Counted from the stretch's first letter, positions 16,601-25,700 are shown. The stretch is 64,000 nucleotides of DNA from Halobacillus halophilus DSM 2266 (GCF_000284515.1 NC_017668.1:186001-250000); one strand, 5' to 3'. Numbers and translations: made by a program. The notes: a model not told the origin generated them from the sequence alone.

Positions 16601-17725
16601 GTGACTAGATATATTGTAGTAGGTGCAGGGATTCTTGGTGCTTCAACGGCATATCACTTAGCGAAAACGGGGGCTGAGGTGACTATCATAGACCGAGAGG
16701 ATCAGGGGCAGGCCACAGAAGCGGCTGCGGGTATTGTTTGCCCGTGGCTTTCCCAGCGTCGAAATAAAAAGTGGTATCAGCTTGTTAGAGGAGGCGCTAA
16801 TTATTATCCGGACTTAGTGCAATCGCTGCTGGACGATGGAGAAGCAGAAACAGGTTACAAGAGAGTCGGAGCTATCAGTTTGCATACCGATAAAGATAAG
16901 CTGGATAAGATGGTAGAAAGAGTATTAAAACGAAGAGATGATGCGCCTGAGATCGGAGAAGTAACCCGGCTTTCCCCTACGGAAACGTACAAGCTTTTCC
17001 CGGTATTATCAGAGGAATATGGAGCGGTACACGTAAGTGGAGGAGCACGAGTGGATGGGCGCTTAATGAGAGATGCTCTGCTTAATGCAGCCAAGAAGCA
17101 TGGGGCTGTCCTTGTTAAAGGAGAAGCTTCTCTTGTATATAAAAAGGAAGATACCAGAGGTGTCCAGGTAGATAGTCAGTTCTATGCTGCTGATCAAGTG
17201 ATCGTGACAGCAGGAGCCTGGGCGAAAGAATTGTTTACTCCTTTAGGCATTAATTTTAAGGTTACGTTCCAAAAGGCTCAAATTGTCCATATGAAACTAG
17301 CGGAGAAAGACACAAGTGAGTGGCCTGTAGTTATGCCTCCCACCAATAAGTATTTGTTAGCTTTCGGCGGAGGTAGAATTATCGCTGGATCCACACATGA
17401 AGATGACACGGAATTTGACCATCGGACGACTGCGGGAGCCATTCATGAAATCTTCGACCAAACACTCAGCTACGCTCCAGGCTTATATAACAGTTCCTTT
17501 CTTGAGACGCGTGTAGGATTCCGGCCGTTTACGCCTGGATTCCTTCCAGTGTTTGGTTATGTACCAGAGCATCCCGGACTGCTGGCAGCTAACGGTCTCG
17601 GGGCCTCTGGATTAACTTCCGGTCCATTTCTCGGCGCTGAACTTGCCAAACTTGCTCTAGGTCAGGAAACAGAGCTTGATCCTGCTGACTATGATCTATC
17701 AGAAGCAATAGAAATTATGAACTAG
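16601..17725 (+). CDS. FAD-dependent oxidoreductase (DAO/glycine oxidase-like)
   Basis: Flavoprotein of 374 residues from the D-amino acid oxidase/sarcosine oxidase family. The N-terminal dinucleotide motif VVGAGILGASTAYHLAKTGAEVTIIDRE is complete. The mid part holds the substrate-binding sheet, and the C-terminus has the FAD-contact motif ANGLGASGLTSGPFLGAELA. The start is GTG 16601 or GTG 16592; an upstream GTG at 16571 adds residues before the FAD strand and is less likely. It would oxidise an amine, giving imine and hydrogen peroxide. Substrate not predictable. Followed by a terminator. Confidence 0.85.
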   Translation: MTRYIVVGAGILGASTAYHLAKTGAEVTIIDREDQGQATEAAAGIVCPWLSQRRNKKWYQLVRGGANYYPDLVQSLLDDGEAETGYKRVGAISLHTDKDKLDKMVERVLKRRDDAPEIGEVTRLSPTETYKLFPVLSEEYGAVHVSGGARVDGRLMRDALLNAAKKHGAVLVKGEASLVYKKEDTRGVQVDSQFYAADQVIVTAGAWAKELFTPLGINFKVTFQKAQIVHMKLAEKDTSEWPVVMPPTNKYLLAFGGGRIIAGSTHEDDTEFDHRTTAGAIHEIFDQTLSYAPGLYNSSFLETRVGFRPFTPGFLPVFGYVPEHPGLLAANGLGASGLTSGPFLGAELAKLALGQETELDPADYDLSEAIEIMN

Positions 17726-17792
17726 AATGAATGACGATCCTCAGAGTACGCCGTTCACTCTCACTAGAGAGAACGTATATTACAGCTCGACG

Positions 17793-17832
17793 ATAAAAAG
17801 ACCAAATCACATTGTGATTTGGTCTTTTTATC
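17793..17832. terminator. Terminator after the FAD oxidoreductase
   Basis: AAAAAGACCAAATCACA pairs with TGTGATTTGGTCTTTTT around a tiny loop. The symmetrical A and T runs allow use in both directions (also by the leftward gene at 17970). Confidence 0.85.
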
Positions 17833-17969
17833 ATGCTAAGCCAAGGCGGTAGGGAGGACCATGTGGATCTCCCTGTTAAACTTCCTATTTTCACCCTTAC
17901 GACAATAAATGGAAATTTCAATGAATATAGAAAATGTTAGACTGGTTCATGTTTAATAAGGTGCTGATC

Positions 17970-18392
17970 CTAAGATTTTAGTTCTGGATAATCGCAATAC
18001 TCAATGATAGTTCCTTCTGTATCGGCTGGGTTTAAATAAATTAAACGCCTTCCATGCTTATTTGTTCGAAGTGACCATTCTAGTGTGCGGATACCTTTGG
18101 TTTCAAGTTCTTTCAAAGCTTGATCAAGATCTCCTACATGATAGGCCACATGATGAACGCCTTTCCCTTTCTGCTTAATAAACCTGGCAATAGGAGAAGT
18201 TGTATTATTAGTAGGCATGAGAAGTTCAGTCCTGTCACCATCAATATCAATGATGGCAATTTCGCTTTCCACGCCTTCTGCTTCGCTTCGGTAGCGATCG
18301 ATTAACGTTCCGCCCAATTCATTCGTATGAAATTCGATACTGTCTTCTATATTGCGAACGGCAATGCCGATGTGGTCTAATTTTTTCTTCAT
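17970..18392 (-). CDS. VOC family protein, methylmalonyl-CoA epimerase-like
   Basis: 140-residue metal-dependent vicinal oxygen chelate protein with two beta-alpha-beta modules. Metal ligands fit the epimerase pattern: His7 (LDHIGIAV), His near 84 in KGVHHVAYHV, Glu near the end in IIEYCD. The segment ELLMPTNNTTSPIARFIKQKGKGVHH closely resembles the methylmalonyl-CoA epimerase core. No mutase or propionyl-CoA genes are nearby, so the physiological substrate is uncertain; another acyl-CoA or glyoxalase-type reaction is possible. Good GAAGGAGG ribosome site. Confidence 0.75.
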   Translation of the reverse strand: MKKKLDHIGIAVRNIEDSIEFHTNELGGTLIDRYRSEAEGVESEIAIIDIDGDRTELLMPTNNTTSPIARFIKQKGKGVHHVAYHVGDLDQALKELETKGIRTLEWSLRTNKHGRRLIYLNPADTEGTIIEYCDYPELKS

Positions 18393-18710
18393 TCAAGACC
18401 TCCTTCTGGGTACGAATCATTCTACCATACGACCCTTTTCCTGCTGCAAGATCCCAGCCTTCTTATTCCACTAACTGAATTGTACAAGATAGAACCTTTC
18501 TGCGACATAGAACAGTAGCAGCAGCTGCTTTATTCGAACGTGGTCCTCTGGCCGTTCCCGTACTTGTCGTTGTGCTGGTTTTAGCTGTACTCTTATTCAT
18601 TATCTATATTCTGTTTGTTCGCACACTTTTCGACTGTAATTTCGGCCGACCTCACCATAAATAATACCTGTAACTTTTGGAGCGCTCTTTCCGAAGGGGT
18701 CCCCTGCATA
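18393..18710. other. Gene-poor stretch with a weak short ORF
   Basis: About 320 bases between the epimerase-like gene and the terminator of the DJ-1-like gene. On the minus strand an ATG at 18600 opens 45 codons to 18463, rich in Ser, Thr, Lys and Arg, but without a clear ribosome site. On the plus strand a frame ending at 18664 spells a membrane-like segment but has no start codon. Neither is supported as a gene. Confidence 0.4.
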
Positions 18711-18747
18711 AAGAAGGCTGACATCCTGCTCGGATATCAGCCTTCCT
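18711..18747 (-). terminator. Terminator of the DJ-1/PfpI gene
   Basis: GAAGGCTGA...TCAGCCTTC stem (9 bp, extended by an imperfect inner part) downstream of the leftward gene, followed by T residues on that strand. Confidence 0.75.
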
Positions 18748-18753
18748 CTACTA

Positions 18754-19413
18754 TTAACCCAGTTGTTTAACAAGTTCTTTCGCGACAGCCTCAGTAGACT
18801 GAGGGTTTTGACCGGTAATCAAGTAACCGTCTACTTCATAATGAGTACTCCAGTTAGGTCCTGAAGAAACTGTGGCTCCTAGTTCATTCAATTTACTTTC
18901 CAGTAGGAAAGGCATGTACTGATCAAGAGTTGTTTCAGCTTCTTCGGAGTCCGTGAAGGCACTGACGCGTTTGCCTTTAACCAGTGGTTCTCCATTAGAT
19001 AAAGTAGCTCCTGTAAGTCCGGCGGGACCGTGACAGACGGCTGCTACATATTTATCAGCTTCGTAGAAGTTACGAAGCAGTTTTTGAAGAGTTTCATTAT
19101 CAGGAAAATCGAACATAGTTCCATGTCCGCCTGGTAAGAAAACAGCGTCAAATTGTTCAGCTGAGAAATCAGCGATTGGTGCTGTGCTTTCCAGGTGAGG
19201 TTTTGTATCTAGAATTTCCTGAGGCTCATCTTCGCTCACACTGTTTGGATCTACAGGGACGACTCCACCGTTAGGGCTTGCTACAGTTACTTCATAACCG
19301 TGCTGTTTAAATTCATTGTAAGCCTCTCCGAATTCGGAAAGCCATACGCCTGTAGGTGTCTCATCAGTGATTTTATCATGATTAGTAAGCACCATTAATA
19401 CTTTCTTAGCCAT
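18754..19413 (-). CDS. DJ-1/PfpI family protein (Hsp31-like glyoxalase III/deglycase)
   Basis: 219-residue cytoplasmic protein of the class I glutamine amidotransferase fold. Nucleophile Cys127 sits in AAVCHGPAG; the conserved Glu before it is in the segment around residues 25-30 (WLSEFGEAY), and the FLPGGHGTMFDFP motif at about 92-104 is typical of Hsp31-like proteins. These detoxify methylglyoxal and act as stress chaperones. The ATG at 19413 is chosen because AAAGGAGGA lies just upstream; a longer frame to 19551 runs back through the promoter region of the divergent regulator. General stress role inferred. Confidence 0.88.
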   Translation of the reverse strand: MAKKVLMVLTNHDKITDETPTGVWLSEFGEAYNEFKQHGYEVTVASPNGGVVPVDPNSVSEDEPQEILDTKPHLESTAPIADFSAEQFDAVFLPGGHGTMFDFPDNETLQKLLRNFYEADKYVAAVCHGPAGLTGATLSNGEPLVKGKRVSAFTDSEEAETTLDQYMPFLLESKLNELGATVSSGPNWSTHYEVDGYLITGQNPQSTEAVAKELVKQLG

Positions 19414-19527
19414 ACAAAAATCCTCCTTTATTATAAGAAACGTTTGTAAAAGTTTTTTTAACGCAGCATCATGCGCTAAAAGAATAGTTCCCAATAAAAA
19501 TGTGGAATAAACATGGGCAGAACATGG

Positions 19528-19586
19528 TTGACAAGAAACACATTCCTGCATACGATAGATGTATATATGAATATATGTGCATATAA
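19528..19586 (+). promoter_or_regulatory. Promoter and ArsR-type operator of the metal resistance operon
   Basis: TTGACA (19528-19533), 17 bases, TACGAT (19551-19556) is a strong sigma-A promoter. Immediately downstream, 19562-19586 holds the AT-rich inverted repeat TATATG-N10-CATATA, in the position and style of CzrA/CadC operators. Metal-free regulator would block transcription. Confidence 0.75.
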
Positions 19587-19603
19587 GGGTGGTGTAAAAT
19601 CAT

Positions 19604-19942
19604 ATGGATAATGAACAGAAGAAAAAAGATCAGAAGGATAATCAAGAAGTAGAGGGGCTGGATGAGGAGACATTGTTCGTCGTCTCCCAAACGTTTAAAG
19701 CTTTGTCTGACCCGACTCGTATCCGGATCTTACATCTTCTATGTGAGCAAGAGATGTCCGTTAACCAAATTGCAGATACGTTAGAGTTAAGACAGTCAAC
19801 CGTTTCACATCAGCTGAGGTTTTTGAAAAATTTGCGTTTAGTTAAATACAGAAGAGCAGGTACAACACTATTTTACTCTCATGATGATGAGCATGTCATC
19901 AATGTCCTACAGCAAACGATCAACCACGCTCTGCATCACTAA
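19604..19942 (+). CDS. ArsR/SmtB family metal sensor, CzrA-like
   Basis: 112-residue dimeric winged-helix repressor. The recognition helix is [29 protein letters not shown]. The Cys-rich alpha-3 site of CadC is absent, but the alpha-5 zinc/cobalt site of CzrA is complete: Asp95, His97, His108 and His111, with the same 2, 11 and 3 spacings (DxH...HxxH). So Zn(II) or Co(II) sensing is likely. It lies 14 bases before the P-type ATPase gene and has its operator in its own promoter, so it controls the operon and itself. Confidence 0.92.
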   Translation: MDNEQKKKDQKDNQEVEGLDEETLFVVSQTFKALSDPTRIRILHLLCEQEMSVNQIADTLELRQSTVSHQLRFLKNLRLVKYRRAGTTLFYSHDDEHVINVLQQTINHALHH

Positions 19943-19956
19943 AGGAGAGAGAAACA

Positions 19957-22083
19957 ATGAAAGAATATAAACTCCAGGGGCTGTCCTGTGCAAATTGTGC
20001 AGCCGAAATGGAAAGCGAAATTAAAAAGTTAGACCATGGGGGCGACGCACAGCTGAAATTTAATTCAAGTAAACTTCTCGTCCATGAACAAGTTAATTTA
20101 AGCAAGGTGCGTCAAATATTGAAATCAGACGGAGCTTCACTTGTAGAAACGAAGGAGCATGGAGAGAACGGTCACAATCACTCTCACGGTTCCAATATGA
20201 AGATGCTGGTTTTTCTTTCAAGCGTAATTTTTGGACTCACGTTTTTATTGCAAAGTCATGTTTCAGGTTATGTGTTAATTATGATGTACGTAGCTGCCAT
20301 GGCTCTCAGTGGTTATCAGACATTTATTAAAGGAGCCAAAAATTTAGTTAAGTTGAAGTTCAATATTGATACACTGATGACAATTGCACTGATAGGTGCC
20401 GTAGCTATTGGAGAATGGCGTGAAGCCACAATTGTAGCGATCCTATTCGGTTTAAATGAATACTTGGAAGGTCTCGGTATGGAAAAAGCAAGGAATTCAA
20501 TGGAGCAGCTGCTAAAAGTAGCTCCTAAACAGGCCACTCTGATACTTGAGAATGGATCCGAAAGAGTTGTACCGATCGAATCACTGCAAGAGAATGATGT
20601 AGTACTCGTAAAAGCTGGTGAAAAGATCCCGTCCGATGGGATCGTGATAGAAGGGTTCAGTTCCGTGAATGAATCGGCTATTACCGGCGAATCACTGCCG
20701 GTCGAAAAGGCGTCGGGGGAAAACCTGTATGGAGGCAGCATTAATAACGAAGGACTTCTAAAAGTGAAAATAACCAGAGCTTATGAAGATTCCTCCTTAG
20801 CGAAAATATTACATTTAGTTGAAGAAGCACAGGAAATGAAAACACCAACCGAATTGTTTATTAATCGTTTTGCTAAGTACTATACCCCGGCGATCATGCT
20901 TATTTCCCTTCTGGTTATGGTCCTTCCGCCTTTGTTATTCAATATGGAATGGGGATCAGCACTTTATCAGGGGCTTGCGGTGTTAATTGTTGGCTGCCCG
21001 TGCGCGCTCATTTTATCTTCCCCGATTGCTATCGTGTCCGGAATTACGAAAAACGCCCGCAATGGGATATTGGTTAAAGGCGGCGTATTTTTAGAGCAGC
21101 TGGGTAAGGTAGAAAGCATAGCTTTTGATAAAACAGGCACATTGACTAAAGGAGAACCTACCGTTCAGACAGCGAGGGTATATAATGCTGAACTCTTTTA
21201 TTCAATAGCTGGTTCGATTGAAAAGAATTCATCCCATCCAATTGCCAAAGCAGTAATGGCTGAAGTTAACACGAAGAACTCAGCATTAAAAGAGCCTTCA
21301 AAAGTAGAAGCGTTACCAGGGAAGGGGATTTACGCTGAAATTGATCACACCCCTTACTATATGGGCAGCGAACAGACGATTCCTCACTTGAATTTATCCA
21401 ACGAACAGAAAAAGGATATTGAGTCATTGAAAGAGGCAGGATACACGCTGGTCATTGTTTCAAGTGAAGAGGAGATTCTTGGGATATTCGGGATCGCGGA
21501 CGAGATAAGAGATGAAAGTAAGTCCCTGATTAAAGACCTTCATTTGGCAGGGATTAAGCATACGATTATGCTTACTGGAGATCATGAAAAAACAGCGGAA
21601 AAAGTAGCTGGTGAAATTGGGTTAACCGATGTATATGCTGGTTTGCTTCCAGAGCAGAAAGTAGAACAAGTAAAGAGACTAAGTAAAGGTACCAGGCTTG
21701 CTATGGTGGGGGACGGAATTAACGATGCACCCGCTTTGGCTACAGCTGATCTCGGCATTGCTATGGGGAAAGGAACCGATAGTGCGATTGAGACAGCTGA
21801 TATTGTCCTTATGCAGGACCACCTGGGTAAACTGCCAAGTTCTATAAGAATTGCCAAGCAAGTGAATCGAGTCGTTAAGCTTAACATTACTCTTGCTTTA
21901 GGATTGAAGCTTGCCGCGTTACTCCTGACGATTCCAGGGTGGCTCACACTATGGGTAGCTATCTTATCAGATATGGGGGCTACGATTCTTGTTACCCTTA
22001 TCAGCTTAACAGTCTTAATGAATAAGACAAATAAAACATCATTTGTTAAAGAAGAGGAAAAGGGAGTGCAGCCGCAGTCATAA
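19957..22083 (+). CDS. cadA: P1B-type heavy-metal-exporting ATPase (CadA/ZntA type)
   Basis: 708-residue membrane pump that exports Zn/Cd/Co-type ions. Domains: an N-terminal metal-binding domain with Cys11-x-x-Cys14 (SCANC), a His-rich linker (HGENGHNHSHGSN), membrane helices, actuator motif NESAITGESLPVEK, the ion-binding CPC in VGCPCALILSSP, phosphorylation motif DKTGTLTKG, HP locus SSHPIAKA, and GDGINDAPALA. The CPC with a downstream DMGATILVT helix fits the Zn/Cd/Pb subgroup. Co-transcribed with the CzrA-like sensor. Followed, after about 160 bases, by the shared-stem terminator. Confidence 0.92.
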   Translation: MKEYKLQGLSCANCAAEMESEIKKLDHGGDAQLKFNSSKLLVHEQVNLSKVRQILKSDGASLVETKEHGENGHNHSHGSNMKMLVFLSSVIFGLTFLLQSHVSGYVLIMMYVAAMALSGYQTFIKGAKNLVKLKFNIDTLMTIALIGAVAIGEWREATIVAILFGLNEYLEGLGMEKARNSMEQLLKVAPKQATLILENGSERVVPIESLQENDVVLVKAGEKIPSDGIVIEGFSSVNESAITGESLPVEKASGENLYGGSINNEGLLKVKITRAYEDSSLAKILHLVEEAQEMKTPTELFINRFAKYYTPAIMLISLLVMVLPPLLFNMEWGSALYQGLAVLIVGCPCALILSSPIAIVSGITKNARNGILVKGGVFLEQLGKVESIAFDKTGTLTKGEPTVQTARVYNAELFYSIAGSIEKNSSHPIAKAVMAEVNTKNSALKEPSKVEALPGKGIYAEIDHTPYYMGSEQTIPHLNLSNEQKKDIESLKEAGYTLVIVSSEEEILGIFGIADEIRDESKSLIKDLHLAGIKHTIMLTGDHEKTAEKVAGEIGLTDVYAGLLPEQKVEQVKRLSKGTRLAMVGDGINDAPALATADLGIAMGKGTDSAIETADIVLMQDHLGKLPSSIRIAKQVNRVVKLNITLALGLKLAALLLTIPGWLTLWVAILSDMGATILVTLISLTVLMNKTNKTSFVKEEEKGVQPQS

Positions 22084-22242
22084 AGAGAAGTACCATTAAG
22101 TTGTTTGATGGACTGGATAGCTGTGCTATGCACTTCTTTTTCCAACTGAGTTAAATCAAGTGAATTTTATAAGCCATAGGACGATGGCGATCATTTCCCC
22201 CTTACTGAAAACCTCCGCAGCAAAAAAGCAAATAAGGAAAAT

Positions 22243-22290
22243 AAACCCACCTCAGGTCATCCATAATATGGATGACCTGAGGTGGGTTTA
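22243..22290. terminator. Terminator with the shared CACCTCAGGTCATCCA stem, copy 2
   Basis: Stem ACCCACCTCAGGTCATCCAT with a 3-nt loop and T-rich end. The inner 16 bp are identical to copies 1 and 3. It lies in the 430-base gap between cadA and the MurE-like gene; the rest of that gap shows no gene. Confidence 0.85.
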
Positions 22291-22515
22291 TTTGGGAATT
22301 ACCTGGGCGTTGTGACTGTTTTTCATTTATTAGAAGTCAAAAGCGTTTGGCTGCGTTAAAATAAGGGAAAAGGTTTAATTAATCTAGTATGGGTGCGGGG
22401 GTATTGAAGCCCGGAAGATGATGGGTTTATTTCCGTTAATCAAATAGAGAAAACATACATATTTTAACGCGAATCTGACGACGCTAACTATTATATTATG
22501 AGTGAGGAAACAACT

Positions 22516-24009
22516 ATGATAATACATTTTGATCAATTCAAACATTTGAATATAAAGCGCATGTACGGTCCTGATTACCAGGAAGTGGTACATCTGGCCT
22601 TTCACTCTAAACGAGTAGAGAGGAATTTTGCTTTCTTCAGTATCAAAGGAGAGAGTTTTAATGGAGATCAGTACGTAGCAGAAGCGGTTCAAAATGGCGC
22701 ATCACTTATTATTGGCGTGAACGAATCGTTATTTCTGGAGCTTAGTCAAACTTACCCTCATTGTACATTTATTGTGGTGGAAGACGTTAGAGAAGCCATG
22801 GCTTCTTTTTCAAAATTTTTCTTCGGCCAGTCAGATGAACGTTTAACGACGATTGGGGTAACAGGTACAAATGGCAAGACTACAGTAACGGCCTATGTGC
22901 GTTCACTATTAACACTTCTAGGCATGAAAACGGGATCGATTGGAACAACAGGAATTTGGTCGTCGCAAAGAAGATTCGTTTATAAAAAGAGTACTCCTAC
23001 TACTCCTGAATCTTTAGATTTGCATCATATTTTTCGTGATTTAGTTGAGGAAGGCGACCATGCGGCAGTTATGGAAGTATCATCCATTGCTCTTGATCAA
23101 CAGCGTGTAGAAGGAATCACGTTTGATGTAGCCATTCACACTAATTTTTCCGAAGAACATCTTGAGTATCATAAAACCATTGATCACTATAGAGAGTGCA
23201 AGATGAGGCTTTTCCATCAATCCGTTCATAAAGTGGTTAATATAGATGATGATGGAATGGGAGAAGATCTCTTAAAACTCCAGGATGAAAACATGATTAC
23301 CTACAGTATTCAATCAAATAGTGAGGCTGACCTTAAAGCAGAAAATATTGAAGTGACAGAAGAAGGATCAATTTTTGATTTATCTTTCAATGGAACTACG
23401 AATAAGGTTTATGTACCTGTGTATGGAACCTATAATGTCGCAAATGTACTGTCGGCTATAGGGACATCCCTGCTGCTTGGGTTTACGCTGGGTGAAGTTT
23501 TAAACGTTGTTCCAAAGCTTGAGGGACCAGAAGGAAGGTTCCAGGTGATTCAAACTCCGCACAACCAAAAAGTTATTTTGGATTATGCTCATACCCCGGT
23601 CGCTCTGGAAAGGTTGTTGGAAGAAGTAAAGAAACTGGACTATCGCCAGTTGATTGTTATGATAGCCGGCATTGGAATTCGTGACTTTAATAAGATGCCC
23701 AAAATGGCTGCCGCGATTGAAGGAAAAGCCGATCAAGTGGTTGTAACTGTTGATCATCCAGGTTACCACCATCCCAAGGTTATCATCGACCAGGTAATGA
23801 CTGGTTTTAAAGAACCTGAAGCTCCTTATATTCATACAGCGCAGACCCGTGCTGAAGGAGTGAAAAGATCTCTGGAACTCGGTAAGGAAAACGACATTAT
23901 TCTTCTTACCAGCGGCTGTATAAATAATGCCCAGATTGTAAGAGGAGAAGAAATTCCTCATTCTGATGAAGAGATCATTGACAGCTATTATCGTCCTGTT
24001 ATGTTATAA
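22516..24009 (+). CDS. MurE-like Mur ligase family protein with atypical substrate motifs
   Basis: ATP-dependent amino acid ligase of 497 residues with the three Mur domains. Seen: P-loop GVTGTNGKTT, the STPTTPESLDL and TNFSEEHLEYH motifs, the lysine in RECKMRLF that is carbamylated in Mur ligases, and DYAHTPVAL. The substrate-recognition motif of MurE (DNPR for diaminopimelate, DNPA-like for lysine) reads DHPG at about 413-416, and the usual GKGHE is replaced by TSGCINNAQ at about 465-473. So the added amino acid is probably not diaminopimelate. Stand-alone, outside any division-cell wall cluster. ATG 22516 follows GTGAGGAAA. Could be a paralog for an unusual peptide. Confidence 0.8.
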   Translation: MIIHFDQFKHLNIKRMYGPDYQEVVHLAFHSKRVERNFAFFSIKGESFNGDQYVAEAVQNGASLIIGVNESLFLELSQTYPHCTFIVVEDVREAMASFSKFFFGQSDERLTTIGVTGTNGKTTVTAYVRSLLTLLGMKTGSIGTTGIWSSQRRFVYKKSTPTTPESLDLHHIFRDLVEEGDHAAVMEVSSIALDQQRVEGITFDVAIHTNFSEEHLEYHKTIDHYRECKMRLFHQSVHKVVNIDDDGMGEDLLKLQDENMITYSIQSNSEADLKAENIEVTEEGSIFDLSFNGTTNKVYVPVYGTYNVANVLSAIGTSLLLGFTLGEVLNVVPKLEGPEGRFQVIQTPHNQKVILDYAHTPVALERLLEEVKKLDYRQLIVMIAGIGIRDFNKMPKMAAAIEGKADQVVVTVDHPGYHHPKVIIDQVMTGFKEPEAPYIHTAQTRAEGVKRSLELGKENDIILLTSGCINNAQIVRGEEIPHSDEEIIDSYYRPVML

Positions 24010-24011
24010 AC

Positions 24012-24047
24012 AAAGGGAAGGCTGGAGACATTCCGAGCCTTCCCTTT
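24012..24047. terminator. Bidirectional terminator
   Basis: AAAGGGAAGGCT/AGCCTTCCCTTT, a perfect 12-bp stem with a 12-nt loop, between the convergent MurE-like and HD genes. Confidence 0.8.
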
Positions 24048-24050
24048 GGG

Positions 24051-24590
24051 TTAATCAAACGTTTGTTTAACTAGTTGCCGGTAGTTATTAAAAAAAGCCG
24101 GAATATCTTCCTCTTTTAATCCGTCAGCCATCATGTCTGATATAGATTGATAATACCACTTCTGGTGTTGATAATCAGCGTTAAAGTTACTCCAAATTTT
24201 ATCCCCATATACCTCGAGATCCTGAATCAATGATTGAAGATTATCCAATTTGTCGGCGACTATTAATGCTTTAATGTCCATCGAACCTTCTTTAACAGAT
24301 TGGATCGTGTGGCTTTTACGTTCGTTCCAGGATTTGCTCTTATCTTCTGTGTGAGCAGCTACTAATGCTTTAACCTCTTCTCCAAATTCTTTTTCAATGT
24401 CTTGCAGTGTGTAAGGCGTATCTTCTGCTACGTCATGAAGATATCCTGCGCATACTACTTCTGGTCTGAACCCTGCCTTTAGCAATGATTCTGCCACTCG
24501 TTCAGGGTGAACGATGTAATCCATATTTGAATTTTTTCGCTTTTGCCCTTTGTGGGCTTCTGCAGCAAAATGTCTCGCTTTCTCAATCAT
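24051..24590 (-). CDS. HD domain phosphohydrolase (SpoT/MESH1-like)
   Basis: 179-residue protein with an N-terminal HD fold. Metal ligand pattern: His28 in the YIVHPERVA segment, the HD pair in GYLHDVAEDTPYT, and Asp near 123 in VADKLDNLQSL. This layout (HP..VA..L, LHD..ED, AD.L.N) is that of RelA/SpoT hydrolase domains and small alarmone hydrolases, which cut (p)ppGpp. There is no synthetase domain, so it would be a stand-alone hydrolase, possibly acting on another nucleotide. Good AGGAGG ribosome site. Divergent from the ribF-like operon. Confidence 0.8.
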   Translation of the reverse strand: MIEKARHFAAEAHKGQKRKNSNMDYIVHPERVAESLLKAGFRPEVVCAGYLHDVAEDTPYTLQDIEKEFGEEVKALVAAHTEDKSKSWNERKSHTIQSVKEGSMDIKALIVADKLDNLQSLIQDLEVYGDKIWSNFNADYQHQKWYYQSISDMMADGLKEEDIPAFFNNYRQLVKQTFD

Positions 24591-24730
24591 CAGATCGCCT
24601 CCTATGTAAGAGCTTCTTGCTTATTATTAAACACCACGTGCAGAACAGTTGCAAATGAGAGCGAGTGTTGCTTAAATAGGACATGGTATTATATAATTAA
24701 TAGGTTTAATCATTATGCTAAAGGGGAGCA

Positions 24731-25675
24731 ATGGAGATGGAGACATTTGAAGTTACGGCACAGCCGCCGCAAAATTCAGAGCCTGTCGTATTAGTTATCG
24801 GTAAAATGGACGGAATGCACCTGGGGCATCAATACCTTCTGAATGAGGCAAAAAAGATAGCTTCCTCTGAGGATCAAATTGCTGTTTATGGATTTTCCGA
24901 TCATCCTAAATGGGTGTTAAAAGGAGATTCAGAATATGCTTCATCTCTATCTTCTTATCAAGATAAAATAAGGTTGCTTCAGGGGCACGGAGTGGATCGT
25001 TACTACCATGTTCATTTCACAAAAGAGTACGCCAAAACCTCTCCGGAAGAATTTGTCTTTGAACATTTAAGTCAATTAAACATCTCGCACATTCTTGTCG
25101 GGGAAGGGTTTCGCTTCGGTAAGGGAAGAGGTTCTGACGCACAGGGGCTCGCAGAAATATGTGAGGAAATAAATGTACCGGTAAAAATTGTGCCTCACCT
25201 AAAATTAAACGGGGAGAAGATCAGCAGTACAAGAATACGATCTCTCGTTCACGAAGGAAAAATGGAAGCCGTTCAATCCATGCTTGGACGTCCTTTAGAA
25301 ATTACAGGAGTAGTAGAAAAAGGGGAGCAGCTTGGCCGTGAACTAGGGTTTCCTACCTTGAATTTGGGAGATATTAAGGAATATGTAGAAGTAAAACCGG
25401 CTGTCTATCTAGGAGTGGTTAAACTCCACCGGGAAGCTCCCGAACATTATTATACGTTAATTAGTGCCGGTTACCGTCCAACGGTAAATGGTGACTCTTA
25501 TAAAGTTGAAGCGTATATGCTGGATTTTTCAGGAGATGTGTACGATCAGACTGTATCTGTAAAGTTCCTGCGTCATCTTCGGGATGAGGTGGATTTTAAA
25601 GGAATGGATGCACTGGTAGAAGAGATGAAACAGGACGAACGTTATGCACGAGAAATTTTAGGATTATCATCTTAG
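24731..25675 (+). CDS. RibF-like bifunctional riboflavin kinase/FAD synthetase paralog
   Basis: 314 residues with both RibF domains: an FMN adenylyltransferase domain (GKMDGMHLGHQ with HxGH, GEGFRFGKGR, ISSTRIR) and a flavokinase domain from about 185 (GRELGFPTLNL, VEAYMLDFSGDVYDQ with the catalytic Glu). Several motif positions differ from the usual (GNFDGVH, PTAN, NIGYRPT), which suggests a paralog rather than the housekeeping copy. No FMN riboswitch was recognised upstream. First gene of an operon with DUF1450 and DUF1189 genes. FAD/FMN synthesis is inferred, activity uncertain. Confidence 0.82.
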   Translation: MEMETFEVTAQPPQNSEPVVLVIGKMDGMHLGHQYLLNEAKKIASSEDQIAVYGFSDHPKWVLKGDSEYASSLSSYQDKIRLLQGHGVDRYYHVHFTKEYAKTSPEEFVFEHLSQLNISHILVGEGFRFGKGRGSDAQGLAEICEEINVPVKIVPHLKLNGEKISSTRIRSLVHEGKMEAVQSMLGRPLEITGVVEKGEQLGRELGFPTLNLGDIKEYVEVKPAVYLGVVKLHREAPEHYYTLISAGYRPTVNGDSYKVEAYMLDFSGDVYDQTVSVKFLRHLRDEVDFKGMDALVEEMKQDERYAREILGLSS

Positions 25676-25700
25676 TCATTACAGAAAGGAGTATTTAACC

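Noticed and set aside
18480-18664. Plus-strand frame spelling a hydrophobic helix (VPVLVVVLVLAVLLFIIYILF)
   Set aside because: No ATG, GTG or TTG start with a ribosome site in frame; a stop lies close upstream. Likely chance or a remnant.
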